Below are positions 9,901 through 18,873 of a stretch of 64,000 nucleotides of DNA, piece by piece. A program made the translations under genes and the position numbers. The notes beneath the pieces were generated by a model that saw only the letters and a list, made by a program, of their open reading frames with translations, was not told where the DNA came from and made no database searches. Origin of the DNA: Planctomycetota bacterium (lineage in GTDB: Bacteria > Planctomycetota > Planctomycetia > Pirellulales > Pirellulaceae); contig JABAAE010000001.1 of the NCBI GenBank assembly GCA_014238905.1, forward strand, positions 666,712 to 730,711, in the 5' to 3' direction. The stretch's first letter is position 1, and each line of letters begins with the position of its first letter.

Positions 9901-10868
9901 AGGCGAACTCGCTTCGACGGGCGGAACAGACGTTGCAAAAATTGAGCAGCCAGATCAATAGCGAAATTCAGCAGAGCAGTCCCAATAGCACGCCCGGAGA
10001 GAATGGCACCGAACGACCCTCCGATCCAGATGGGTCGGAGCAAAACGAGGGATCTGCTAAGCAGAATCCAGAATCAAGACCGGCGGAGAAGGGGTCACCG
10101 AAATCTGGGGAACCGGGTAAGTCGGCCGCGAAGCGACCGGGATCTGAACCCGGAAAAGAAAACCCATCGGGAGGTAAATCACCCGGAAAAGAAAATCCAT
10201 CGGGAGGCAAGTCACCTGGGGAGAAAAGTGGAAAAAATCAGGGGGCCGACGAATCGAAAAAAGCGGGCCAACGCAATCCCAGCGGCAACCAAAAAGGGGG
10301 CCAGCAGGGCCGTCCATCCGGCAAGCAATCTGGTCAACCTGGTAAAAATCAATCGCCTTCATCGGAGGCAGACCGACAGGGCAAGTCAACCGACGCAGAT
10401 TCCAAACCGGGATCACCGGGTGGTAATCCAAATCAGGCGGCCCGACCTGATGGTAGTCCACTGACCGGTTATCGGGAAATGTTTGGGCCCTCCAACGGTG
10501 GTGCGCCACGTCCCATTACAGGTGAAGATTATCGACAGTTTTCCAACGATCTAAGGGAGATTGAAGAGTTGCTCGAAGATCCCAACATGCGGGCCCAAGC
10601 TGCAGAAATTCGTGAAAAAGCAAAGGAAATTCGGCGGGAAATGAAGCGACATTCCAAAGAGCCTAACTGGGAAATTGTTCAGGATTTCATTGCCGAACCG
10701 CTGGAACAGCTGCGATTGGAAGTCGCCCGAGAACTTTTGTTGAAAGAAAACAAAAACGCATTGGTTCCTATTGATCGGGACCCTGTTCCCGCCATTTTTC
10801 TAGAGCAGGTTCAACAATATCAAAAAGAATTGAGTGAGGTCGAAAAACCGTCGGCAGGAAACAATTAG
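6975..10868 (+). CDS. Large coiled-coil membrane protein, DUF4175-like
   Basis: This 1297-residue protein has two N-terminal membrane helices (about 23-70) and another near 141-160 (AALGFILLLWASVMIATAA). A beta-rich extracytoplasmic region follows to about residue 510. After that comes low-complexity sequence: 17 consecutive glutamines, a ten-serine run, long charged coiled coils (about 680-1000), and a Gly/Ser/Lys/Pro-rich stretch with PGKENPSGGKS repeated. A conserved helical C-terminal domain closes the protein (about 1185-1290). DUF4175-like proteins follow MoxR/BatA genes in planctomycetes and some other groups; the function is unknown. It starts 2 bp after the BatA-like stop and is the last gene of the cluster. 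Confidence 0.85.
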   Translation: MHARILDELDSVAKRMRMAMQTTSLATVWLVFFLVGWGLSYGRPLFGLTPLFSSVVYLSVCLIFSIGFWLLSRTWFTNSRWVAKQVELHYPELESRLLAALDQADPASGDPPGFLQQVVITQTMNHSAENRWDSIVPVSKLVYSQLAAALGFILLLWASVMIATAAPPVAHPTPLVASPNEDFPPTTAANPRLISIEPGNTEVEKGTALLVLATFEETLPDDAELIFESEISAKDENGDGLRRISMNASFDDPVLAGQIENVTRPLTYWVEYEKSVTEKYYATIFEYPRLEQLDFELNYPSYTGLSDRIINDARRASAVIGTEVTVRVRLNKTVASCQLTADDGVVTELQRSDSEDAVYSTTITLKKSGRYLLNLVDQSRRQNKQPPEIVLSALKNSPAKITVTSPARDVEVSPIEELQTAAKVSDDFGIHRSGISYSIGGVNPVELVLLEEVSGNQEAEARYLMQFENMNVEPDQMVSYFFWADDFVAEGKIRRTMSDMYFAEVRDFDRIFRQGEQQSRSQQQQQQQQQQQQQQQQQAGEIRQLQKEIINATWKLIRRETDEQTSEKYEMDVAVIQDSQSTAIELLDKMVGEQAQGNPQAEAIATQIKTEMNRVILTLQKAIEEDSAKRLPTAVAHEQAAYQMLLKLRVEENQVQQQSSSSSSSSSSQQSRSQQQIQQLELSNDRNRYEEQSTAQDGQSQEESEVRQALNRLKELARRQDDINNQLQQLQTALEAAEDETEKEEIERRLKRLREQQEELLRDLDELKDQVDQNQESDLLQKASQELDKARENVRNSAEALKENKVSQAAAAGNRAQQKFEDLRDEFRKGNANRFSEQMKEMTEDAQQLQDDQQAIADQLRKMDEEENRSLRDKDDRNKIAEDLVDQRQKYSQILEDIKDVVREAEETEPLLSQQLYDTFQESSSSNTRQAIDATENLLSRGFLKESRKAEAAASKGVQELNRDIQKAAESIVGDEANSLRRAEQTLQKLSSQINSEIQQSSPNSTPGENGTERPSDPDGSEQNEGSAKQNPESRPAEKGSPKSGEPGKSAAKRPGSEPGKENPSGGKSPGKENPSGGKSPGEKSGKNQGADESKKAGQRNPSGNQKGGQQGRPSGKQSGQPGKNQSPSSEADRQGKSTDADSKPGSPGGNPNQAARPDGSPLTGYREMFGPSNGGAPRPITGEDYRQFSNDLREIEELLEDPNMRAQAAEIREKAKEIRREMKRHSKEPNWEIVQDFIAEPLEQLRLEVARELLLKENKNALVPIDRDPVPAIFLEQVQQYQKELSEVEKPSAGNN
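8538..8588 (+). repeat. Polyglutamine tract within the DUF4175-like gene
   Basis: Seventeen consecutive glutamine codons in irregular CAG/CAA alternation. The mixed codon use argues that the glutamine run is kept at protein level and is not a fresh trinucleotide expansion. It sits at the junction between the beta-rich region and the coiled-coil region. Confidence 0.9.
10152..10217 (+). repeat. Imperfect duplication encoding PGKENPSGGKS
   Basis: Two successive 33-bp copies encode the same 11 residues (PGKENPSGGKS), with synonymous differences between the copies. A third, shorter PGEKSGK follows. It lies in the Gly/Ser/Pro/Lys-rich linker of the DUF4175-like protein. The silent differences show that it is not a very recent duplication. 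Confidence 0.7.
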
Positions 10869-11022
10869 CAGAAAATGGTGCTGGCAGGGTGGCAGGTTTT
10901 ATCCGAAATGGTTTTTCCACGTTGATAACCATTGGCGGATACCGCGATAACAACGGCTACGGCTATTCCAATCATTTCCATCAATGATGGATTGCGGGGC
11001 GGGATCGATCGTTGGCCGGCGA

Positions 11023-11865
11023 TTAATTATTGATCTGGTATGTCGGCAGAGCGGTGTTCAAATTGCCGGACCGAAATCCTTCCAGGTCGATCGTGACGTA
11101 ACGAAAGCCGATTTTTTTGAGGCGGGAAAGAAACGTCTCTCGAAAATGGTCATCAAGGAAACGGCCCAGATCGCCCAGGCTGACTTCGACTCTTGCCAGG
11201 GCACCAGCATGAAAGCGAACACGGATCTCACGGAAACCGTTTTCGAGCAACCAGTCTTCGGCAAGTTCGATCATCTTCAGTTTTTTTGGGTCGACCACTT
11301 CGTGGTAGGCGACGCGACTGGCGAGGCAGGGTGAGGCGGGTTTGTCCCAAACCATGAGATCCCAAGCTTTGGCAACTTCCCGAACCCGTTTTTTGTCGAT
11401 GCCACAATCCACCAGCGGGCTACGTACGTTGAACTTTTCAGCTGCTTCCAGCCCGGGTCGGTAATCGGTTTGGTCATCCGAGTTGGTTCCGTTGAGGATG
11501 GCTGAAAAATTCTCCTTGTTGGCGATTTCAGTCAGCTTTTGGTAGAGCTCAGACTTGCAGTAAAAGCACCGCTGTCCGTCATTGGCACGATACTGAGATT
11601 GGTCCATTTCGTGAGTTTCAATTAATCGATGGCCGATTCCGATTTGCTTCGCCACAGTGACCGCTATCTGTTGTTCCCGCTCTGCCAGACTGGGACTGAC
11701 GGCCGTGACCGCCAGACAATGGTTGGGACCCAGAGCCTCCATCGCCGCTTTGGCAACGACTGCACTATCGACGCCACCGGAAAACGCCACCAGGCATCTC
11801 GATTGGTTCCGGATATTGGAGATAAGAGCATCGGTAATCGGAGGGGAGGGATTTGACAACAACAA
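11023..11865 (-). CDS. larE: LarE-type ATP-dependent sacrificial sulfur transferase
   Basis: A 280-residue protein of the PP-loop family. SGGVDS is at 29-34, RCFYCK at 99-104 and PCLASR at 179-184. C180 sits where Lactobacillus LarE carries the cysteine whose sulfur is given up. In the known pathway LarE adenylates pyridinium-3,5-biscarboxylate mononucleotide and supplies sulfur for the nickel-pincer cofactor of lactate racemase. No larB, larC or larA gene is next to it, so the acceptor in this organism cannot be read from context. It converges with the DUF4175-like gene (154 bp) and diverges from the methyltransferase gene (265 bp). Confidence 0.9.
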   Translation of the reverse strand: MLLSNPSPPITDALISNIRNQSRCLVAFSGGVDSAVVAKAAMEALGPNHCLAVTAVSPSLAEREQQIAVTVAKQIGIGHRLIETHEMDQSQYRANDGQRCFYCKSELYQKLTEIANKENFSAILNGTNSDDQTDYRPGLEAAEKFNVRSPLVDCGIDKKRVREVAKAWDLMVWDKPASPCLASRVAYHEVVDPKKLKMIELAEDWLLENGFREIRVRFHAGALARVEVSLGDLGRFLDDHFRETFLSRLKKIGFRYVTIDLEGFRSGNLNTALPTYQINN

Positions 11866-12130
11866 TCTCCAAGATGATGTGGTGGACCGGGAAGCGGGGC
11901 ATTTTCTTTTTCAGATTTGGTGGCCTAAAGCCTGCCTTGTGTAAAATATCATACCCGAATCAGGGGAACTGTCGTCCCTTGCTTTTGAAACCGCAGGCCT
12001 TCGTCCCGCTTGCGTTGAGGATAGCCTGGCGGACAATAGAGGTTGCCAGCAGGAGACGTTTTGAGGCTTACAATGTCGGTGCCAAGCGACAACCTTCGAA
12101 GACAATATAACGGACAGGTGCCCTGAAACT

Positions 12131-12910
12131 ATGAATCAGCGAATTCTTGACTACAACCGGAGCGCTTGGGACCATCAGGTCCAAAAGAAGAACCGCTGGA
12201 CCGTGCCGGTGACAAGCGAGCAGATCAATCATGCAAGAAAGGGTGACTGGAGTCTCGTTCTTACGCCGACCAAACCGGTGCCCGGCAGTTGGTTTCCGGA
12301 TTTGGAAAACTGCAAAGTGCTTTGTTTGGCCAGTGGTGGTGGCCAGCAGGGTCCAATTTTGTCGGCAGCAGGAGCTGACGTGACGGTCTTCGACAATTCG
12401 CCTCAACAGCTTGCCCAGGACCAAATGGTAGCAAACCGCGATGAATTGAATTTGCAAACGATTCAAGGGGATATGGCTGATTTGTCTGCGATGGAATCAG
12501 ATAGATTTGACCTCGTTTTCCACCCTTGCTCGAATACATTCGTTCCCGATGTTAATCCAGTTTGGCGTGAGTGTTATCGAGTGCTAAAGAAAGGTGGCAC
12601 CATGATCAGTGGGTTTTGCAATCCGGTTCTTTTTCTTTTTGATGACGGGGCAAACAGCCAGGAAAAGCTGGTGGTTCGTTTCGAGATTCCTTACTCGGAT
12701 GAAGAAAGCCTGGAGGATTCCGCCAAACAGGCATTGATCGAAGCGAGCGAGCCATTCTGTTTTGGCCATACTTTGACGGACTTGATTGGCGGTCAATGCG
12801 CAGCCGGTTTCTCCATCATTGATTTTTACGAGGACCACTGGGAAGAAGGTGGTAGCCCGATTGATCGTTACATTGACTGCTTTATAGGGACTCGGGCTAT
12901 CAAACTTTGA
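12131..12910 (+). CDS. Class I SAM-dependent methyltransferase
   Basis: A 259-residue protein with a Rossmann methyltransferase core. The glycine-rich SAM loop is VLCLASGGGQQGP (about 63-75), the acidic residue ending strand 2 is in VTVFDNSPQQL, strand 4 is FDLVFHPCSNTFV, and the post-core VLKKGGTMISGF resembles Methyltransf_11 proteins. The substrate is unknown. The N-terminal NRSAWDHQV is typical of a large uncharacterised subgroup found in many bacteria. It converges with the membrane protein gene downstream with only 7 bp between the stop codons. Confidence 0.88.
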   Translation: MNQRILDYNRSAWDHQVQKKNRWTVPVTSEQINHARKGDWSLVLTPTKPVPGSWFPDLENCKVLCLASGGGQQGPILSAAGADVTVFDNSPQQLAQDQMVANRDELNLQTIQGDMADLSAMESDRFDLVFHPCSNTFVPDVNPVWRECYRVLKKGGTMISGFCNPVLFLFDDGANSQEKLVVRFEIPYSDEESLEDSAKQALIEASEPFCFGHTLTDLIGGQCAAGFSIIDFYEDHWEEGGSPIDRYIDCFIGTRAIKL

Positions 12911-12917
12911 CCAGGTG

Positions 12918-13709
12918 TCAAGAAATTGACGGGTTGCCCCGAGAGTGGTGACCAAGTTTTTCGGGCTGCAGCCGGGCTTCCATTTTCATTCGGTACAGCT
13001 CACCGGACTGGAAGAGATGAGTCCTGAATTTCCAAGCTGAATTTCCTCCTCGAAATACGAGTAGCGGACCGTAGGAGGTTTCAAGGTCTCGCACACTTTG
13101 AAGAGAGAAGTCTCCCAAGAGTGTTTTTCCGAGGGAATTAGCCGTCTCACGCAATTCTTTCGGCGCCGTTTTCGGAGCGTAGATTTTACCCTTGCTTTTA
13201 GACCACCATTGATTCCCCCGATTGACCCGGAGTTCGATTTCCCTCAGTTCGGATTGATCATTCAATTCGAATTCCAGCTTCACCAAGCAACCCTCCGCCT
13301 GGCCCAAAATTGTAAACTCGGATCCTGTTTTCCTCCCATTTCGCGGGCGAAAAAAAATCGCTGCAATTCTTAATTCCGGAACCCACTGCTCGACACACTC
13401 GATGACGGATTCCGGGACGGTATCCACGGTGATTTCATCACCAAATCGTGGCCAAGTTTTCCGCTCAGCAAATGGACCCGGTTTCCTGTTTTTTTTGACG
13501 ATGATTCTCAGCAAAAAAATTAAGGCAGGGACCAACAACACCGATCCGATGATTTCGATGATATTTCTACCGGCAACCAGTAGTCCCAGAGGGAGCAAAA
13601 TGGCCGTGAAAATCAGCCCGATGAGGCAGCCTCCTGGAAATCGATTAGTATCCCGATAGCGTTGCTGGTTTTCGTCACTTTGTGGATCGAATAACGTTAC
13701 CTTTTTCAT
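12918..13709 (-). CDS. Hypothetical membrane protein with two N-terminal helices
   Basis: Not recognised as a named family. The product has two adjacent membrane helices (about residues 27-62, GGCLIGLIFTAILLPLGLLVAG and then IIGSVLLVPALIFLLRIIV), followed by a soluble beta-rich domain of about 190 residues. The ATG at 13709 is preferred over a TTG six codons upstream. It is 27 bp downstream of another small membrane protein gene on the same strand, so the two may be cotranscribed. The soluble part has no cysteine or histidine pattern suggesting catalysis. Confidence 0.7.
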   Translation of the reverse strand: MKKVTLFDPQSDENQQRYRDTNRFPGGCLIGLIFTAILLPLGLLVAGRNIIEIIGSVLLVPALIFLLRIIVKKNRKPGPFAERKTWPRFGDEITVDTVPESVIECVEQWVPELRIAAIFFRPRNGRKTGSEFTILGQAEGCLVKLEFELNDQSELREIELRVNRGNQWWSKSKGKIYAPKTAPKELRETANSLGKTLLGDFSLQSVRDLETSYGPLLVFRGGNSAWKFRTHLFQSGELYRMKMEARLQPEKLGHHSRGNPSIS

Positions 13710-13736
13710 GAGGCCACCACAAACCAATGGTTTTGG

Positions 13737-14237
13737 TTATGCTTGATCCTCTTTTGGATGATTTTGTTCATCGGATAGCGGTTCCTGAGAGTCGGATTGG
13801 GATTCGGACGGGGATGTGCCGGATGCCTCCTTTTTCGCTTTTAGTTTTCGTTTGATTTGTCCCAGTTCATCCGCCAAGCTTCGACTCGCTCCGGCGGCCT
13901 GTTTCCTCTCCAGTTGGTAAAGCAGACCAATCGAGCGAAAATCAATTAACGCCAAAATAAGAATGGTGCCGATCAACAGCAGCACCACCGCAATCAACCA
14001 TAATCGGCTAACGTTGTTGGAGGGAAGAAAACGGTAAACCATAAACAGCAAACCGACCAGAGTGATCAATCCGCTGGTGATCATCCTGCGGCGATATTGT
14101 TTAGCATGAAACTGGCCTTCTTCCTCCGGCCTGTCCTGAAATTTTTGTTTAAAGTGCTTGTCCCAATGCAAAGTCATCATTGTGGCACCGCCTCCAAAAA
14201 CGAGGCAGCCAAATATGAAGGGGTCCAAATTATCCAT
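13737..14237 (-). CDS. Hypothetical three-helix membrane protein with acidic tail
   Basis: A 166-residue protein with membrane helices near residues 7-22, 52-69 and 80-98, then a charged helical segment with a Ser/Glu/Gln-rich C-terminus. No family is recognised. It is encoded 27 bp upstream of the other two-helix protein gene and 72 bp downstream of the M28 peptidase gene, all on the minus strand. Co-transcription is possible. Confidence 0.68.
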   Translation of the reverse strand: MDNLDPFIFGCLVFGGGATMMTLHWDKHFKQKFQDRPEEEGQFHAKQYRRRMITSGLITLVGLLFMVYRFLPSNNVSRLWLIAVVLLLIGTILILALIDFRSIGLLYQLERKQAAGASRSLADELGQIKRKLKAKKEASGTSPSESQSDSQEPLSDEQNHPKEDQA

Positions 14238-14309
14238 CGTTCAATGGTCTCCGATGCCACAAATTGAGTTAGATAAACTGTTGGGAGTGAACGGGCAAAT
14301 TATTGCAAT

Positions 14310-15311
14310 CTATTTGACCTCTTTGAGCCATTCTCTTAGTACCCAGCCGACTTTTGCCAACGACAGAGCGGAACAATTAGACGGAGTATCTTTTGTAGTA
14401 TGCCAGTATGAGTTGCGGGAATTAGGCGAAGGGTAGTCAAAGTCGATAATGTCGGTCGTCGGAATTCGGGCAATTCTGTTCAAGGGGAGGTGATCATCCC
14501 GCACTGTATGTTTCTCACGAGGAATGAATTCCTTGACGCCTAACTTCCGGGCCGTTCCCCAGATACCACGGGTTAGTATGGGTGCGTACTGCATGCTGTT
14601 TCTTTCGTAAAACAGGTCCAGCTTTTTGTCGCCAATCATATCGATCAAAACTCCGGAGACATACTGGTGTCCTGGAGGCTCGTTGAGGTAACGATTTGAA
14701 AAGTGTGTGGAGCCGACAAACAGTGGGTCTCGGCGGCGGTCAAATACAAATTCTTCCGCATCGAAAAAAACAAAATCCACACCATATCTGCATGCCAGCT
14801 TGGGCATGGTTTTACCCAGTTGATGGAACAACGCGACGCTGCTGGCGCCGTCGTTGGCCCCCAAAAACACACCCTTGGGATTGGTTGGATCCTTGTCGGG
14901 AAAAGGACGTGTGTCGTAATGGCAACAAAGGAGCAGGCGTTTTTTCTTTTCTGGATGCCATTGAACAATTAGATTGACAACCGGAACGGGGCTCCCGGTA
15001 TTGGGATCCTTGACGGTGAATTCCTGTTTTCGAATGGTCGCTCCCAGTTGTTCAAAATGCGAAATCAACATCTCTTGTTGGGCTTGCATTGCCTTTGAAC
15101 CGGTGATCCGTGGCCCCAATTGGCAAACAGCCAACAGGACTTCAAAAGCGGACTTTCCGTCAAATGGAATTTTCGCCAAGGCCGCATCCTGTTGCCGGCT
15201 GTATTTTGTTTGTGAGAGAGCGTGGGAAGGGGCAAAGGTAAACCACAACAAGCACAAAATCAGCACGGTACGCGATGCGTGATTATCATCGATCGAGAAA
15301 AAAATCAACAT
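14310..15311 (-). CDS. Exported M28-family metallopeptidase / glutaminyl-cyclotransferase-like protein
   Basis: Zinc-site residues of the M28 fold are visible: CHYDTRP, GANDGASS, FDAEEF, VRDDHLPLN and SYWHTTKDT. The closing W-H-T-x-x-D and the D-D-H pattern resemble secreted glutaminyl-peptide cyclotransferases more than typical aminopeptidases. A signal peptide is present (TVLILCLLWFTFAPSHALS), which supports export. The ATG at 15311 is taken because the signal peptide begins soon after it; an ATG at 15395 would add 28 residues with an extra hydrophobic stretch. Whether it is a peptidase or a cyclase cannot be settled by eye. Confidence 0.85.
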   Translation of the reverse strand: MLIFFSIDDNHASRTVLILCLLWFTFAPSHALSQTKYSRQQDAALAKIPFDGKSAFEVLLAVCQLGPRITGSKAMQAQQEMLISHFEQLGATIRKQEFTVKDPNTGSPVPVVNLIVQWHPEKKKRLLLCCHYDTRPFPDKDPTNPKGVFLGANDGASSVALFHQLGKTMPKLACRYGVDFVFFDAEEFVFDRRRDPLFVGSTHFSNRYLNEPPGHQYVSGVLIDMIGDKKLDLFYERNSMQYAPILTRGIWGTARKLGVKEFIPREKHTVRDDHLPLNRIARIPTTDIIDFDYPSPNSRNSYWHTTKDTPSNCSALSLAKVGWVLREWLKEVK

Positions 15312-15519
15312 GTGCCGAGGCAAGCCCAGGAGCAAAAGAAAAAGGTGGTCCGTTCCCAACGGTATGGGTGGGAACTGCCGAAGACCGGTTCTCATCTTAC
15401 GGGATAATCGGAATCGGCAAAACGGATATTTATCGTCATCTGGCCGGGGTTGCTGGCCGACGCTACCGTCTTGACGCTGTGTGGTTGGTCAGCCCCTGAG
15501 GATTCGACCCTAACGAAAA

Positions 15520-18500
15520 TCAGTCTTCTTCAGGAATTGGCTGAACACCGAACGTTTCAACCGCAATGGCGTACAGAGATGGCACGACATAGAGGGTCAG
15601 GACTGTCGCGACGGTCAGACCGTATATCATCAGCCAAGCAAGGCCCTCCCATAAAGGTCCGCCCGAAAGCGCCAGAGGAATAAGGCCGCCGACGGTAGTT
15701 GCGGTTGTCAGAAAAATAGGAAGCATCCGCTGTTTCCCTGCAGCCACCAGGCATTCGCGGAATTCGGTTTTGGATATCCCCGAAATTGGACCCGCACCGT
15801 TTCCGCCATCACCCTGTTTTTTTATTAAGATATCGGCAAATTCAATAAAAATGATCCCGGTATTTAGAACGATGCCAAACAGCGAGAGCAACCCAAGCTG
15901 AGGCATGAATCCCAGCGGGTTATCGGTTATCCATAAGCCGAGCAGTGCACCCATCATCGCCATTGGCAGGGTGGCGAGAATCAACAACGTTTTCGACCAT
16001 CCGTTGTACTGGACGACGAGGATAAAGACGATCGTCAGAAATGAAATTCCAAAAGAGGTTAGCATTTCGACAGAGGCATCCTGGCTTTCCTCGTAGGAAC
16101 CCCCGACCTCGATACTGAACCCGGAGTCGAGACTTGCCTGCAGGGCTTTCATTTCGTCAGAGGCCATAATCCCAATGACCACGTCGTTTCCGGAAATTCC
16201 TTCCTCGACTTCGGCCTTGCATTCGATGGTCCGATTGGAGTTCCTTCGCTCGATCTTGGCGGGTTCCCAAACGGCGACGGATTTGGCAATTGAGTTAAGA
16301 GGAATTTTTCCGTTTTGGCCTTCGACAAAAGCGGTATCGAGACCGGCCAAAGTTCGTTCCTTGCCGGCAATGCGGAATAAAACCGGTATTTGATGGTCCC
16401 CTTCGCGGAACTTGGAAAGTTCAAGTCCGTTAAAGTAGGCATTCAAGGTATCGGCGATATTTGCACTGGTCACGCCGGCGAGGTTGGCGCGATCCTGATC
16501 GATTTCCAAATTGATCTGAAAACCATCGATACCCCAAGTGTCGTTGACATCCCAAGTGGCCCGAGCTTGATCGCCAGCCGCTTCCTTTTGAGGAGAATAG
16601 TCAGCGATTAGGTTTTTGACTTGATTGGCAATAGCGTGGAGTTGCGGGATATCTGCGAATCCGTCACCTGCCACACGAATAACAACGGGCTCAGCCGGCG
16701 GCCCCAAGGACAGTGATTTTGGAATAATTCTGGCGCCGGTAATTGGCTTGATCCCCAGGCTGTCATCCCCTTCGTTGGTGGCTCGCCGAATATCGGCAAT
16801 CAATCCATCGGTCAGCATGCCATCGGTCGTTCGGATCAGGATTTCGGCCACGTTGGCTGCCGGTGAGGGCGGGCTGACACCCAGTGCCCAGCGGGAACCA
16901 CCTCCTCCAACCATCGAACGCATCGCTCGCAGGCGTTGAATGGACTCCCCTTTGTCGTTTGTTGCCGGACTTAATTTTCGAATAACCTCTTCCAGCTCCA
17001 TCACGACTTTGTTGGTCTGTTCGATCGTGGACGTTTCAGGAAGAACGATGTTAATAAAGAACTGGTCTCGTCTATCCTGAGGAAAAAACTCGGAGGCCAC
17101 TGGCAGTTGGAGCGTCAAGTAAAGAAGGGCAACGGTGACAGCCAGAACGACCCATTTGAACTTCAGGGCCAGGTGTGCAGTGACGCCATAAAATTGGAGG
17201 AACAGATTCTCCCCATCGGCTTCAGCCTGATTATCCGATGACGGGGAAACCCGTTTGCGAAAAATCAGTTTGGCGATGACCTGACCCATCCAAGCCAGAG
17301 GAGATGATGGCTGGTTGCGATCGGCTGGGGGGCGAATAATTGCCGCCGCAAGGATGACACACATCGACATCGCCAGGAACCAGCTCAGGATTAGCGTAAT
17401 GGAAAGCGTGACCGGAAGGCTGTAAATGTATTCTGCGCTACCACCTTCGAGGGAAATCAGCATCGGGAAAAAGGCCGCGACAGTGGTAAGTGTTCCCACC
17501 AGCATAGGGATCATCAGTGTCTTGGCGGCTTGGACAGCAGCTTGACGGGGTTTCAAGCCATTGGCCATGTTGACGCGTGTCTGATCGCAAACCTGAACTG
17601 CATTATCGACCAATAATCCAAGGGCGATGATAATGGACGCAAGGGATATCTGTTCCAGTTGGACTCCAAACATGGCGATCACGGCGATGGTTGCCAGGAC
17701 AACAATGGGAATGTTGGCCGCCATGACCAGCGAGGTACGTAGTCCCACAAACAGAAAGACTACGATGACGACAATGACGATGGCGGAAATGACATTGTTG
17801 ATGACATCTTTGATTTTTTGTGTCACGTTGTCCGATTGCATGGAGACCGGTGTGATCTCGAGATCTGGCGGAAGCGCCTGGTCGACGTCGGTCAAGTCCC
17901 TGAGCCGAGCCATACAGGTTTCGCAAACATCAACGATGTTGGCCCCCGATTTCATTGTGACGCCGAGGATGACAGCGGGATAAGATCTTTCGACATCCGA
18001 AAATCTGCAGATGTTAGGAGGTGGGTCGACGTAATCCCGTCTTACTTTTAATCCAAGATCCTGGAGCCGCACCGTTTGACTGGTGTTGCCGGACTGGACG
18101 GCAGCTACGTTGATGGATTCAATTTCAGAAAGAGCATTGAATTCACCACCCGGTTTCACATTGAACTTTCCTTCTTCAGTATCAATGCTTCCGCCAGCGG
18201 ACACGATATTCTGGTTTTCGACAAGCGACCGCAGTGCCGAGGTGGTCAGGTTGATTTGTGACCAATTTCCCAAATCGGATTCAATATAGATCGCTTCGTC
18301 CCGAACTCCATATTTGTCAACCGCCGCGACTCCGGGCAACAGACGGAATCGATCCCTGATTTGATCCGCATACACTTCAAGATCGCGAAAGGAATATCGA
18401 TTGGTGGCCCGTACCTGTTTTTCGTTGGGAAGTGGCGTCTGGTAGATCGCCAAAACCAGAATTGACGTATCACCAAAGCTGTCATTTACCACTGGCCTGA

Positions 18501-18873
18501 TTTTGGGATCAGGCATCGGTACCAATTCGACCTTGGCGCGGACTTTGTCCCAGACATTATCAATAGCGGCGATGGGTACTTCGTCACCAAGATCAACATA
18601 AATTGTTGACAGCCCGCTAATCGTTGTGGACCGGAGGGTGTCGACTTCCTCAAGGCCTTCGAGGGCTTCTTCGAGTTTGTCGGTGACCAGTTCTTCGACT
18701 TTAATTGTTGGCGCCCCTGGCCATCGGGTCGCAACGACGCAAGTCCGGATGGTAAATTCCGGATCTTCGCGACGAGGCATGGTTTGGAAGGTGACCGCAC
18801 CCCAAACCGTTAACAACGTGACCAGTGTAAGGACGACCGGTCGATAACGCATCGCTAGCTGGGCAAGATTCAT
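15520..18873 (-). CDS. RND-family efflux permease (inner-membrane pump)
   Basis: A 1117-residue protein with the duplicated RND architecture: a helix at the N-terminus, a large periplasmic loop, a helix bundle near 370-540, a second loop and a final helix bundle. TM4 has LGLLVDNAVQVCDQ, where AcrB has two adjacent aspartates; here it is Asp-Asn. The second-half helix reads GIVLNTGIIFIEF, lacking the AcrB lysine. This Asp-Asn arrangement occurs in many RND branches, so proton coupling is still likely. The start overlaps the adaptor stop by 4 bp (ATGA), so the two are translationally coupled. The substrate is unknown; a drug/hydrophobe-type pump is more likely than a metal pump. Confidence 0.95.
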   Translation of the reverse strand: MNLAQLAMRYRPVVLTLVTLLTVWGAVTFQTMPRREDPEFTIRTCVVATRWPGAPTIKVEELVTDKLEEALEGLEEVDTLRSTTISGLSTIYVDLGDEVPIAAIDNVWDKVRAKVELVPMPDPKIRPVVNDSFGDTSILVLAIYQTPLPNEKQVRATNRYSFRDLEVYADQIRDRFRLLPGVAAVDKYGVRDEAIYIESDLGNWSQINLTTSALRSLVENQNIVSAGGSIDTEEGKFNVKPGGEFNALSEIESINVAAVQSGNTSQTVRLQDLGLKVRRDYVDPPPNICRFSDVERSYPAVILGVTMKSGANIVDVCETCMARLRDLTDVDQALPPDLEITPVSMQSDNVTQKIKDVINNVISAIVIVVIVVFLFVGLRTSLVMAANIPIVVLATIAVIAMFGVQLEQISLASIIIALGLLVDNAVQVCDQTRVNMANGLKPRQAAVQAAKTLMIPMLVGTLTTVAAFFPMLISLEGGSAEYIYSLPVTLSITLILSWFLAMSMCVILAAAIIRPPADRNQPSSPLAWMGQVIAKLIFRKRVSPSSDNQAEADGENLFLQFYGVTAHLALKFKWVVLAVTVALLYLTLQLPVASEFFPQDRRDQFFINIVLPETSTIEQTNKVVMELEEVIRKLSPATNDKGESIQRLRAMRSMVGGGGSRWALGVSPPSPAANVAEILIRTTDGMLTDGLIADIRRATNEGDDSLGIKPITGARIIPKSLSLGPPAEPVVIRVAGDGFADIPQLHAIANQVKNLIADYSPQKEAAGDQARATWDVNDTWGIDGFQINLEIDQDRANLAGVTSANIADTLNAYFNGLELSKFREGDHQIPVLFRIAGKERTLAGLDTAFVEGQNGKIPLNSIAKSVAVWEPAKIERRNSNRTIECKAEVEEGISGNDVVIGIMASDEMKALQASLDSGFSIEVGGSYEESQDASVEMLTSFGISFLTIVFILVVQYNGWSKTLLILATLPMAMMGALLGLWITDNPLGFMPQLGLLSLFGIVLNTGIIFIEFADILIKKQGDGGNGAGPISGISKTEFRECLVAAGKQRMLPIFLTTATTVGGLIPLALSGGPLWEGLAWLMIYGLTVATVLTLYVVPSLYAIAVETFGVQPIPEED

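Noticed and set aside
10057..10509. Long minus-strand ORF in the Gly/Pro/Ser-rich region of the DUF4175-like gene
   Set aside because: It mirrors the low-complexity coding strand and shows no independent motif or start signal.
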